This document shows, in pieces, positions 1 through 5,929 of a DNA stretch of 19,335 nt. Made by a program: the position numbers and the translations under genes. Under the pieces are notes generated by a model, which worked only from the letters and a program-made list of their open reading frames with translations, did not search any database and was not told where the DNA came from. Origin of the DNA: Firm-04 sp946413695 (GTDB lineage Bacteria; Bacillota; Clostridia; Oscillospirales; Ruminococcaceae); the NCBI GenBank assembly GCA_946413695.1, contig CAMKLV010000067.1, positions 1 to 19,335 of the forward strand, in the 5' to 3' direction. Positions within the stretch are counted from its first letter, which is position 1. Every line of letters starts with the position of its first letter.

Positions 1-107
1 TCTGCGGAGTTTGCAACGGACAACCGCAGGGCATGTGTCTGATTTTTGGACAGGGCAGGGGCATTGTCCGGTTTTTGGGCATTTTACGCAATTTGCCTAA
101 CGAACTG

Positions 108-139
108 AATGAGAAATGAGAAACTAGAAATTGCGGTAT
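108..139 (+). repeat. Dispersed intergenic repeat, copy 1
   Basis: The two halves AATGAGAAATGAGAA and ATTGCGGTAT also occur at 5196-5220. Here they are separated by seven extra bases (ACTAGAA). An inverted octamer CGCAATTT at 87-94 faces AAATTGCG at 128-135, so both copies sit in a small inverted-repeat context. Two copies in 19 kb suggests a dispersed intergenic family. Confidence 0.6.
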
Positions 140-260
140 GGGGTTATCTCCGATAGATTGTGAAAGGGACGTTGCCCCAGGCTCCTATGAAATGGCTGAC
201 ACCCTTTGGAATTTCACAACAACAAAAATTTCGGACATGCACATTTTATATAAACGATGA

Positions 261-307
261 GGGGTCTGGGGGAATCATTCCCCCAGCGGGGTTTGGGGCA
301 GAGCCCC
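261..307. repeat. REP-like double hairpin
   Basis: There are two adjacent GC-rich palindromes. Positions 266-275 and 277-286 are perfect 10-base inverted arms (CTGGGGGAAT / ATTCCCCCAG) around one base. Positions 295-299 and 303-307 (GGGGC / GCCCC) form a second small hairpin. Similar G/C-block sequences are common intergenic repeats in Ruminococcus and related genomes as I remember them. Any peptide read through it is spurious. Confidence 0.6.
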
Positions 308-330
308 ATTAAAAATCCGTCGGAGACACC

Positions 331-373
331 TTATAAAATAAACCGCGGAATCAGCGATGAACTGACTCCGCGG
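331..373 (-). terminator. Rho-independent terminator of the SPFH-RHH operon
   Basis: Arms CCGCGGA (343-349) and TCCGCGG (367-373) pair and continue, after one mismatch, with TCAG (351-354) and CTGA (362-365) around a 7-base loop. Read on the minus strand the stem is followed by TTTATTTTATAA, a U-rich tail. It begins nine bases past the RHH stop codon. Confidence 0.8.
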
Positions 374-381
374 CGTGCGCG

Positions 382-588
382 TTATTCAAATGTATTGACG
401 TCGATATCGGGGGGCGCGTCGATCTCCTCGCCGACATATTTTCCGTTTTTCTTCCGCTGCTTGACGCATTCCGTCAGCAGATATTCGATCTGCCCGTTGA
501 CGGACCGGAAATCATCCTCAGCCCATGCGGCAATGGCGTTATAGAGCTTTTCGGAGAGCCGCAGCGGGATTTGCTTTTTCGCCGCCAT
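382..588 (-). CDS. Arc-type ribbon-helix-helix DNA-binding protein
   Basis: This is a small 68-residue protein. Its start KKQIPLRLSEKLYNAI is a typical RHH beta strand and first helix, and the following segment FRSVNGQIEYLLTECV is the second helix of the Arc/MetJ fold. Such proteins bind palindromic DNA as dimers and often repress their own operon. The ATG at 588 shares one base with the TGA of the upstream SPFH gene (TGATG), so translation is probably coupled. Residues 50-68 form an acidic tail. I recall similar SPFH plus Arc-like pairs in other clostridia. The natural target may be the perfect palindrome at 1659-1677 in the operon's own promoter, but that is inference. Confidence 0.85.
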   Translation of the reverse strand: MAAKKQIPLRLSEKLYNAIAAWAEDDFRSVNGQIEYLLTECVKQRKKNGKYVGEEIDAPPDIDVNTFE

Positions 589-1625
589 CAGTAGAGGCTG
601 CCGGAATTGACCACCGGCTGGGCGTCATGGTTGCCGCAGAGCACAACCAGCAGATTGGAAACCATTGCCGCCTTGCGCTCCTCATCCAGCTCAACGGTGT
701 TGTTTTCGCTGAGTCTGTCAAGCGCCATTTCCACCATGCCGACTGCGCCGTCCACGATCATCTTTCTCGCGTCGATGATCGCGGATGCCTGCTGACGCTG
801 CAGCATTACGGCTGCGATCTCCGGTGCATATGCGAGATAGGTGATGCGTGCCTCAATGATCTCGATGCCCGCGTTTTCGACCTTTGCCTGAATCTCATCG
901 CGGATTCTTGCTGCAACAACTTCGCTGGAACCGCGCAGGCTGCCCTCATCCGCGATGCCGTCACCGGTTGTATCGACATTCGGTGCAACGTCATAGGGAT
1001 AGAGGCGGACGATGTTGCGCAGCGCCGTATCGCACTGCAGCGAGAGATACTCCTTGTAGTTATCGACATTGAACACCGCCTGTGCCGTATCGACCACGCG
1101 CCAGATCACCGCGATGCCGATCTCGACAGGGTTGCCGAGGCAGTCATTGATCTTCTGACGGTTGTTGTTCAGCGTCATCATCTTGAGCGAGATTTTTTTG
1201 TCCGGGATATTCACCGAGAGATTGGTGACAACGCTTTCCGCTGTCGATGCGCTGAGCACGGAGGTCGGAGAGACGTCACCGCTCTGGCGGAGCTTTGTCG
1301 ATGCTGCCGGATTGAAGCCCATGCAGAACGGGTTGACCCAGTAGAAGCCGTCATCCTTGAGCGTGCCGATGTACTTGCCGAACAGGGTCAGGACAAGCGC
1401 TTCCTGCGGCTTGAGAATCCGCAGACCGAGCAGCGGGAACCAGCCGATGCACATCCAGATGATGCCCGCGATGAATGCGGTCAGGCGCAGCGCCGCGATT
1501 TGTCCCTCGGAATCAAAGCCGGTGACGCCGAATACAAAAACCGCAATGCCGATCAGATAAAGCAGGATTGTCAGCAGGAGCATTGCCGTGCCGTTCTTCT
1601 TTTTTGTCAAAATAATTTCTTTCAT
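588..1625 (-). CDS. SPFH/Band 7 domain membrane protein
   Basis: The protein has 345 residues. Two hydrophobic segments (about 14-35 and 44-68) anchor it at the N terminus. They are followed by an SPFH (stomatin/prohibitin/flotillin) domain from about 71 to 290, with the family-like entry LKPQEALVLTLFGKYIGTL, and then a helical tail. SPFH proteins oligomerise at membranes and organise microdomains or protease complexes; the specific role here is unknown. The ATG at 1625 is chosen because GGAAAGGAC lies just upstream; an in-frame start at 1697 would lie inside the promoter. An acidic loop DTTGDGIAD (residues 218-226) looks like a calcium-binding loop inserted in the domain. No NfeD partner gene is adjacent; the partner is the RHH gene. 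Confidence 0.88.
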   Translation of the reverse strand: MKEIILTKKKNGTAMLLLTILLYLIGIAVFVFGVTGFDSEGQIAALRLTAFIAGIIWMCIGWFPLLGLRILKPQEALVLTLFGKYIGTLKDDGFYWVNPFCMGFNPAASTKLRQSGDVSPTSVLSASTAESVVTNLSVNIPDKKISLKMMTLNNNRQKINDCLGNPVEIGIAVIWRVVDTAQAVFNVDNYKEYLSLQCDTALRNIVRLYPYDVAPNVDTTGDGIADEGSLRGSSEVVAARIRDEIQAKVENAGIEIIEARITYLAYAPEIAAVMLQRQQASAIIDARKMIVDGAVGMVEMALDRLSENNTVELDEERKAAMVSNLLVVLCGNHDAQPVVNSGSLY

Positions 1626-1658
1626 GATTTTGTCCTTTCCGGATGCGCTGCATCCATT

Positions 1659-1697
1659 TGATATCATAATGATATCACAAGAATATCGGTTTGTCAA
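1659..1697 (-). promoter_or_regulatory. SigA promoter with overlapping palindromic operator (SPFH-RHH)
   Basis: On the minus strand TTGACA (1697-1692) and TATCAT (1674-1669) are separated by exactly 17 bases. The 19-bp perfect palindrome TGATATCATAATGATATCA at 1659-1677 covers the -10 box, so a bound dimer would block RNA polymerase. The RHH protein of the same operon is the natural candidate ligand. Confidence 0.75.
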
Positions 1698-1710
1698 TAC
1701 CCTCTATTAT

Positions 1711-1733
1711 ATATTTATGTTTTACATAAATAT
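1711..1733. promoter_or_regulatory. Inverted repeat between divergent promoters
   Basis: Perfect 9-base arms ATATTTATG and CATAAATAT flank TTTTA. The element lies just upstream of the SPFH -35 box and about 44 bases upstream of the -35 box of the divergent operon. It could be a second operator, but its AT-rich makeup makes a chance palindrome possible. Confidence 0.35.
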
Positions 1734-1776
1734 GCGCAGAGTGATGCTCATATAATCGGTTATCAGCAGAATCCGC

Positions 1777-1805
1777 TTGCAAAGCATCCGGAATTGTTGT
1801 ATAAT
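1777..1805 (+). promoter_or_regulatory. SigA promoter of the four-gene dusB operon
   Basis: TTGCAA (1777-1782) and a perfect TATAAT (1800-1805) are separated by 17 bases, 34 bases before the start codon of the first gene. The ribosome binding site AAAGGAG is at 1824-1830. Confidence 0.8.
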
Positions 1806-1839
1806 AAGGTGTACTGATTCCTGAAAGGAGCTGTGATTT

Positions 1840-2487
1840 ATGAAGCCGGATTTTCAGAAGGACATCTATCCCTGCATCCTGCGCGGCGTGACAACCTACG
1901 AGGGCAATGCCGAAATATGGTTCATCAAGGTCTGGGAGCTGCTTGCGCGCGACGGACTGACCGAATACCGCAATATCCCCGAACAGCTTGCGGTCTATTC
2001 GCTTGCCGCCGGTATGTGCAGCATCTATCTCGAGGTGACGGCGCGGCTGCTGGAATACTCCGAGCCGGATACGCTGTATTTTGATGTGGACCCTGTCAGC
2101 TTTGGCGGCTGCGATCCGGAAACCGAGCCGGAGAAAGCAGCGGCACTGCGGGCGTTTCTCAGCGAGGCTGTCTGCAATGAACAGGGGATGCGAACGGTGC
2201 TGCGTGTCCTGAAAAAGCATCTCGGCGTCAACAAGACCTTTGCAGCAATCTACTACTGTCTCCATTACGAGCAGTTTTCACTTGAGGACTGGGAGACGGA
2301 CGAATATTATTACGGTGACATTGACGATCCGGACGAACTGCGCGCGGCGCGTGATGACAACTATGATTATGAGCGGCGCAAGGAGCTGGCATCCTGCACA
2401 GACGATCTCGAACTGCTTGACATGATCCTCAACGAAGTGGATACCCCGCGGACAGAAGCCTATGAATGGCTTACTGAAAACATGTAA
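1840..2487 (+). CDS. Hypothetical protein, first gene of operon
   Basis: I do not recognise this 215-residue protein. It is soluble with no signal peptide or membrane segment. The first two thirds look helical (for example FIKVWELLARDGL and LAVYSLAAGMCSIYLEV). Residues from about 145 to 185 are very acidic and tyrosine-rich (DEYYYGDIDDPDEL). Expression is well supported: a consensus promoter at 1777-1805, AAAGGAG at 1824-1830 and an ATG nine bases later. It precedes an amidohydrolase gene by 13 bases and is very likely co-transcribed with it, the SDR-like gene and dusB. No function is proposed. Confidence 0.8.
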   Translation: MKPDFQKDIYPCILRGVTTYEGNAEIWFIKVWELLARDGLTEYRNIPEQLAVYSLAAGMCSIYLEVTARLLEYSEPDTLYFDVDPVSFGGCDPETEPEKAAALRAFLSEAVCNEQGMRTVLRVLKKHLGVNKTFAAIYYCLHYEQFSLEDWETDEYYYGDIDDPDELRAARDDNYDYERRKELASCTDDLELLDMILNEVDTPRTEAYEWLTENM

Positions 2488-2500
2488 AAGGAGAAGCTCT

Positions 2501-3322
2501 ATGCTCATTGATTTCCATACCCATATTTTCCCCGAAGCGATTGCGGAGCGCAGCATCGCGGCGCTTGAAGCGGGCATCCGGCGCGAGCAGGGCGCTGATT
2601 ACCGCAAGGGCGAGGCGCTGACCTGCCGTCCGGCGACGCTGGAGGGACTGCTCGATTCCATGACGCGCTCGCATGTGGACAAAAGCATCTGCCTGCCGAT
2701 TGCGACAAAGCCCTCGCAGACTGCGACCATCAACCGCTATGCCGAAACTGTCCGCTCGGAGCGTGCGCTCTCATTCGGTACGGTGCATCCGGCGGATCCG
2801 GAGGCGGAGCAGGTGCTCGCAGATCTGAAGCAGCGCGGATTCCGCGGCATCAAGCTGCATTTGCAGTTTCAGCAGTATGATATCGACAGCCCCGAGGTGC
2901 TGAAAATCCTGCAGACATGCGAAAAGCTCGGGCTGCTGGTGGTGTTCCATGCAGGCGCGGATATCGGACTGCCGCCGCCGGTCTACACCTCGCCGCAGAA
3001 GATCCGGCATGCGCTGGATTATGTCGAAGGCAGCAATCTGATCGCGGCGCATCTCGGCGGCTGGGCGGAATGGGACGATGTAGAAGCTTATCTTGTCGGG
3101 ACACCGGTCTTTCTCGATACGGCATACATCGCGCAGTTCCTCGCACCGGAGCAGTGCAGACGCATCATCCGCAATCACGGCGCGGAGAAGATTCTTTTCG
3201 GTTCGGATTCTCCGTGGGAGGATCCGGCGGATACGCTGCGCTATCTGGAATCGCTCGGTCTGACAGACGAAGAAATGGCGCTGATTACGCATAAAAATGC
3301 GCAGCGTCTGCTGGGAGAATAA
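2501..3322 (+). CDS. Amidohydrolase family (TIM-barrel metal hydrolase)
   Basis: This 273-residue protein belongs to the amidohydrolase_2 / COG2159 type. It opens with LIDFHTHIFP, the HxH metal motif (His6, His8). His150 in VVFHAGAD, His184 in IAAHLGG and Asp236 in FGSDSPW complete the usual metal and catalytic set. The family covers hydrolases and decarboxylases of small organic acids or ring compounds; the substrate cannot be read from sequence. ATG 2501 is chosen over an in-frame ATG at 2462, because the latter lies inside the preceding gene and AAAAGGAG at 2486-2493 serves 2501. Its stop is one base before the next start, in a tight operon. Confidence 0.88.
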   Translation: MLIDFHTHIFPEAIAERSIAALEAGIRREQGADYRKGEALTCRPATLEGLLDSMTRSHVDKSICLPIATKPSQTATINRYAETVRSERALSFGTVHPADPEAEQVLADLKQRGFRGIKLHLQFQQYDIDSPEVLKILQTCEKLGLLVVFHAGADIGLPPPVYTSPQKIRHALDYVEGSNLIAAHLGGWAEWDDVEAYLVGTPVFLDTAYIAQFLAPEQCRRIIRNHGAEKILFGSDSPWEDPADTLRYLESLGLTDEEMALITHKNAQRLLGE

Positions 3323-3323
3323 T

Positions 3324-4199
3324 ATGAACATTCTGATTGTCGGCGGCACGCGCTTTTTCGGCATCCCGATGACAGAGCGTCTGCTGAAACAGGGACACAG
3401 CATCACAATTGCGACGCGCGGCAGCCGCAGCAATCCGTTCGGCGGGCGTGTCCGGCATATCGCGGCAGACAGAACCGATGCGGAAAGCGTCCGGCGGAAT
3501 CTCGGCGCAGAGCGGTTTGATCTGGTGATCGACAAGGTCGCGTATGCCTCCAATGATGTGCGCGCACTGCTGGGAAATATCCGCTGTGACCGCTATATCC
3601 AGATGTCCTCGTGCGCGGTCTACAGGGAAACCGGACTGCAGATTCCGGAGCAGGCGTTTGATCCGGCAGCGCACCCGCTGGTCTGGATGGACCGCCCCGC
3701 GGATTATGCCGAGGGCAAGCGTCAGGCGGAGCGCGCCGCACTGGAATTCATGGATGCGGACGCCTGTACGTTTGTGCGGTATCCGGTTGTGCTCGGTCCG
3801 AATGACTACACCGGCAGACTGCGCTTTTACGCGGAACACATCGCGGCGCAGATGCCGATGCTGATACAGCATCCAGACGCAGAAGCGCCCTATATCCATG
3901 AGAAAGAAGCCGGCGAATTCCTTGCACATCTCGCTGAGCATCCGTGTGCAGGTGCGGTCAACGGCAGCGCTGCGGGGACGGTTTCACAGCGGAAGATCAT
4001 GTGGTATATGGAGCAGGTGACCGGTCATTCCGCGATTCTCTCTGCGGCTGGCGATCCGGCGCCCTATGACGGCTGTGCGGATGACTGCTCCTATGATACG
4101 GCAAAGGCTGCGGCGCTCGGCTGCCGCTTTTCCGATCTGCACACATGGCTGCCCGCACTGGCAGAACTGGAAATATCACGAACAAGAGGAACAATATGA
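3324..4199 (+). CDS. NAD(P)-binding epimerase/dehydratase-like protein (extended/atypical SDR)
   Basis: The protein has 291 residues with a Rossmann fold. The N-terminal ILIVGGTRFFG (residues 3-13) is the dinucleotide-binding loop of the epimerase family. Residues 94-100 (MSSCAVY) supply the SDR serine region, and Tyr128 with Lys132 (YAEGK) matches the YxxxK catalytic pair. The C-terminal half has the smaller substrate domain. It resembles GDP/UDP-sugar epimerases and isoflavone-reductase-like proteins, but the substrate is unknown. ATG 3324 is used, with GGGAG at 3313-3317. The gene starts one base after the amidohydrolase stop and overlaps dusB by four bases (ATGA). Confidence 0.87.
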   Translation: MNILIVGGTRFFGIPMTERLLKQGHSITIATRGSRSNPFGGRVRHIAADRTDAESVRRNLGAERFDLVIDKVAYASNDVRALLGNIRCDRYIQMSSCAVYRETGLQIPEQAFDPAAHPLVWMDRPADYAEGKRQAERAALEFMDADACTFVRYPVVLGPNDYTGRLRFYAEHIAAQMPMLIQHPDAEAPYIHEKEAGEFLAHLAEHPCAGAVNGSAAGTVSQRKIMWYMEQVTGHSAILSAAGDPAPYDGCADDCSYDTAKAAALGCRFSDLHTWLPALAELEISRTRGTI

Positions 4200-5194
4200 A
4201 TACAATCACGATTGCGCGGCAGACTGTGCCGCAGACAGCTGCACTCGCCCCGATGGCATCCGTTGCCGACACTGCCTACCGCACACTCTGCGCGGAACAC
4301 GGCGCCTGCATGACAACCGGCGAACTGGTCTCCGCAAAGGGGCTCTGCTACGGCAGCAAGGGCAGTGCCGAGCTCTGCCGCATCACCGCAGCCGAGCGCC
4401 CGATGGGTCTGCAGCTCTTTGGCAGCGAGCCGGAGTTCATTGCAGAGGCGGTCAGAATGCTGCTGGATTTTCAGCCGGACTGGATCGACCTCAATATGGG
4501 ATGCCCCGTGCCGAAGGTGGTCAATCAGGGGGCGGGCAGCGCACTGATGAAAACGCCGCAGCTTGCGGTGGACTGCCTGAAAGCAGCGGTCAGGGCGGCG
4601 GCGGGCAAAGTCGCGGTGACAGTCAAAATGCGCATCGGCTGGGATGCGGAGCACATCAATGCGGCGGACTTTGCAAATCGCATGGAGGCTGCCGGTGCCG
4701 AGGCGATTGCTGTCCACGGCAGAACGCGCACACAGTTCTACAGCGGCAGCGCGGACTGGTCACAGATTGCAGCCGTAAAGCAGGCGGTCAGCGTTCCCGT
4801 GATCGGAAACGGCGATATCACCTGCGGCGCGGATGCGGTGCGCATGTATCGCGAAACCGGCTGTGATCTCGTGATGGTCGGCAGGGCGAGCTACGGCAAT
4901 CCGTGGATCTTTGAGGAGATTATCCACGCGCTCGCGGGCACAGCATTCACCCCGCCTGATGTTGAAGCAAGACTGCGCGAAATGCTCCGGCACATGCGCA
5001 TGATCCTTGACAACAGCGAAAAATCAGAGCAGCTTGCAATGCGGGAGGCGCGCAAGCATGCGCTCTGGTATCTCCGCGGATATCCCGGGGCGGCGGCATT
5101 CCGTGCGCGCTCCGCAGGGCTCTGCACCTACGCAGACGCAGAGGCGCTCGCCGCGGATTATCTGGCATACCGTGAGAAGCGGAATCTGAAATAA
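4196..5194 (+). CDS. dusB: tRNA-dihydrouridine synthase, DusB type
   Basis: This FMN enzyme reduces specific uridines in the tRNA D-loop to dihydrouridine. At 332 residues it has normal family length. The active-site block NMGCPVPKVVNQGAGSALM contains catalytic Cys103. Lys144 (VTVKMRIGW), the HGRTR motif at 174-178, IGNGDI at 203-208 and VGRASYGNPWIF at 228-239 line the FMN and phosphate sites. The GAGSALM form of the active-site motif points to the DusB subgroup. The start at 4196 overlaps the previous stop as ATGA, with AAGAGGA upstream. It is the last gene of the operon and is followed by an inverted repeat. Confidence 0.95.
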   Translation: MNTITIARQTVPQTAALAPMASVADTAYRTLCAEHGACMTTGELVSAKGLCYGSKGSAELCRITAAERPMGLQLFGSEPEFIAEAVRMLLDFQPDWIDLNMGCPVPKVVNQGAGSALMKTPQLAVDCLKAAVRAAAGKVAVTVKMRIGWDAEHINAADFANRMEAAGAEAIAVHGRTRTQFYSGSADWSQIAAVKQAVSVPVIGNGDITCGADAVRMYRETGCDLVMVGRASYGNPWIFEEIIHALAGTAFTPPDVEARLREMLRHMRMILDNSEKSEQLAMREARKHALWYLRGYPGAAAFRARSAGLCTYADAEALAADYLAYREKRNLK

Positions 5195-5195
5195 A

Positions 5196-5297
5196 AATGA
5201 GAAATGAGAAATTGCGGTATCCGCGGATGCGGATGATTGATTCGCCGGTCCATCGAAGACCGGATTGGAAAAGATCGCAATTTCTCATCATTTTTAT
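5196..5297. repeat. Inverted-repeat element after dusB (repeat copy 2, probable terminator)
   Basis: Left arm ATGAGAAATTGCG (5204-5216) and right arm CGCAATTTCTCAT (5276-5288) are perfect complements. Flanking A- and T-runs extend the pairing imperfectly. An inner hairpin CCGGTC / GACCGG (5245-5250, 5258-5263) sits in the loop. The right arm runs into CATTTTTATG, so transcripts of the dusB operon probably end here. The left arm is the second copy of the repeat at 108-139. The overall form is MITE-like, but no target-site duplication is evident. Confidence 0.65.
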
Positions 5298-5325
5298 GTG
5301 ACCGTTCCGGGGGATTTTCCGTCTA
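5297..5325 (+). promoter_or_regulatory. Predicted ECF-sigma autoregulatory promoter
   Basis: TGTGACC (5297-5303) and CGTCTA (5320-5325) are separated by 16 bases. This fits the TG(A/T)AAC - CGTCTA style promoters recognised by Firmicutes ECF sigma factors, and it lies directly upstream of an ECF sigma gene. No SigA-type promoter is seen in the same gap. Autoregulation is therefore the simplest reading. Confidence 0.65.
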
Positions 5326-5368
5326 TGGGAATGAAGCGGGAAATCAAGCAGCAAAGGAGGCGATTCTC

Positions 5369-5929
5369 ATGCCGGCAGACAGCGATCTCATTGAGATGTT
5401 TGAATCTCGCGAAGAACAGGCGATCGTGCAGACACAGACGCGCTACGGCGGCTTCTGCTACAGCATCGCCTACCGCATTCTCGGCAGCGCGCAGGATGCC
5501 GAGGAGTGCGTCAACGATGCCATGCTGCATCTCTGGAACGCGATTCCGCCTGCAAAGCCGCGGAGCTTCCGCGCGTTTCTCATCACGCTGACACGGCGGC
5601 TTGCGCTGGATATGCAGGAGCACCGTCAGGCGGCAAAGCGCGGCGGTGCCGGAACGGAAACCTCACTCGAAGCCCTGCCCGATGTTCTGCCGGCTGCGGA
5701 TGATACCGCGCTTGCTGCGGAACAGCGGATGCAGAAGGAGGCGCTCGGGCGGTTCCTCGGCGATCTGCCGCAGGAGACACGCATCATCTTTATCGAGCAC
5801 TACTGGATGATGCTCAGTGTCCGCGAAATTGCAGCGGAGCATCAGATGGGCGTCAGTGCGGTGAAAATGACGCTCCTGCGTACACGCAAAAAGCTGGAAG
5901 TCTTTTTGAGGGAGGAGGATCTGCTGTGA
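5369..5929 (+). CDS. ECF RNA polymerase sigma factor
   Basis: The protein has 186 residues with the two ECF regions only. Sigma region 2 spans about 24-86, with YGGFCYSIAYRILGSAQDAE followed by ECVNDAMLHLW. Region 4 spans about 120-180, with helix-turn-helix VREIAAEHQMGVSAVKMTLLRT. It belongs with the clostridial sigma-70 group whose members read AYxILGxxxDAEECVND. ATG 5369 follows AAAGGAGG at 5353-5360; an upstream in-frame start at 5237 would lie inside the inverted repeat and before the promoter. Its stop overlaps the GTG of the next gene by four bases, the standard sigma/anti-sigma coupling. It probably activates its own promoter at 5297-5325. Confidence 0.93.
   Translation: MPADSDLIEMFESREEQAIVQTQTRYGGFCYSIAYRILGSAQDAEECVNDAMLHLWNAIPPAKPRSFRAFLITLTRRLALDMQEHRQAAKRGGAGTETSLEALPDVLPAADDTALAAEQRMQKEALGRFLGDLPQETRIIFIEHYWMMLSVREIAAEHQMGVSAVKMTLLRTRKKLEVFLREEDLL

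Larger units (their letters stand above)
1..330. other. Gene-free left flank
   Basis: I find no supportable gene here. Short frames open at the left edge all close within about 120 bases and none starts with a ribosome binding site. If a gene ends at this edge, only its last few codons could be present. The stretch holds a dispersed repeat near 108-139 and a REP-like double hairpin at 261-307, listed separately. It looks like the intergenic space downstream of the minus-strand SPFH/RHH operon. Confidence 0.6.

Noticed and set aside
47..75. Possible terminator near the left edge (GGACA ... TGTCC then GGTTTTTG)
   Set aside because: The stem is only five base pairs, with a poorly pairing interior and no identified upstream gene.
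257..544. Plus-strand frame through the REP-like repeat
   Set aside because: Its N-terminal part is translated palindrome and it runs antisense to the RHH gene.
525..1661. Long plus-strand open frame opposite the SPFH gene
   Set aside because: Antisense shadow in GC-rich DNA: it has no ribosome binding site and a Cys/Arg/His-rich composition, and the opposite strand encodes a clear SPFH protein.
1751..1756. TATAAT at this site as the promoter of the hypothetical gene
   Set aside because: No supporting -35; the TTGCAA-N17-TATAAT at 1777-1805 is better placed.
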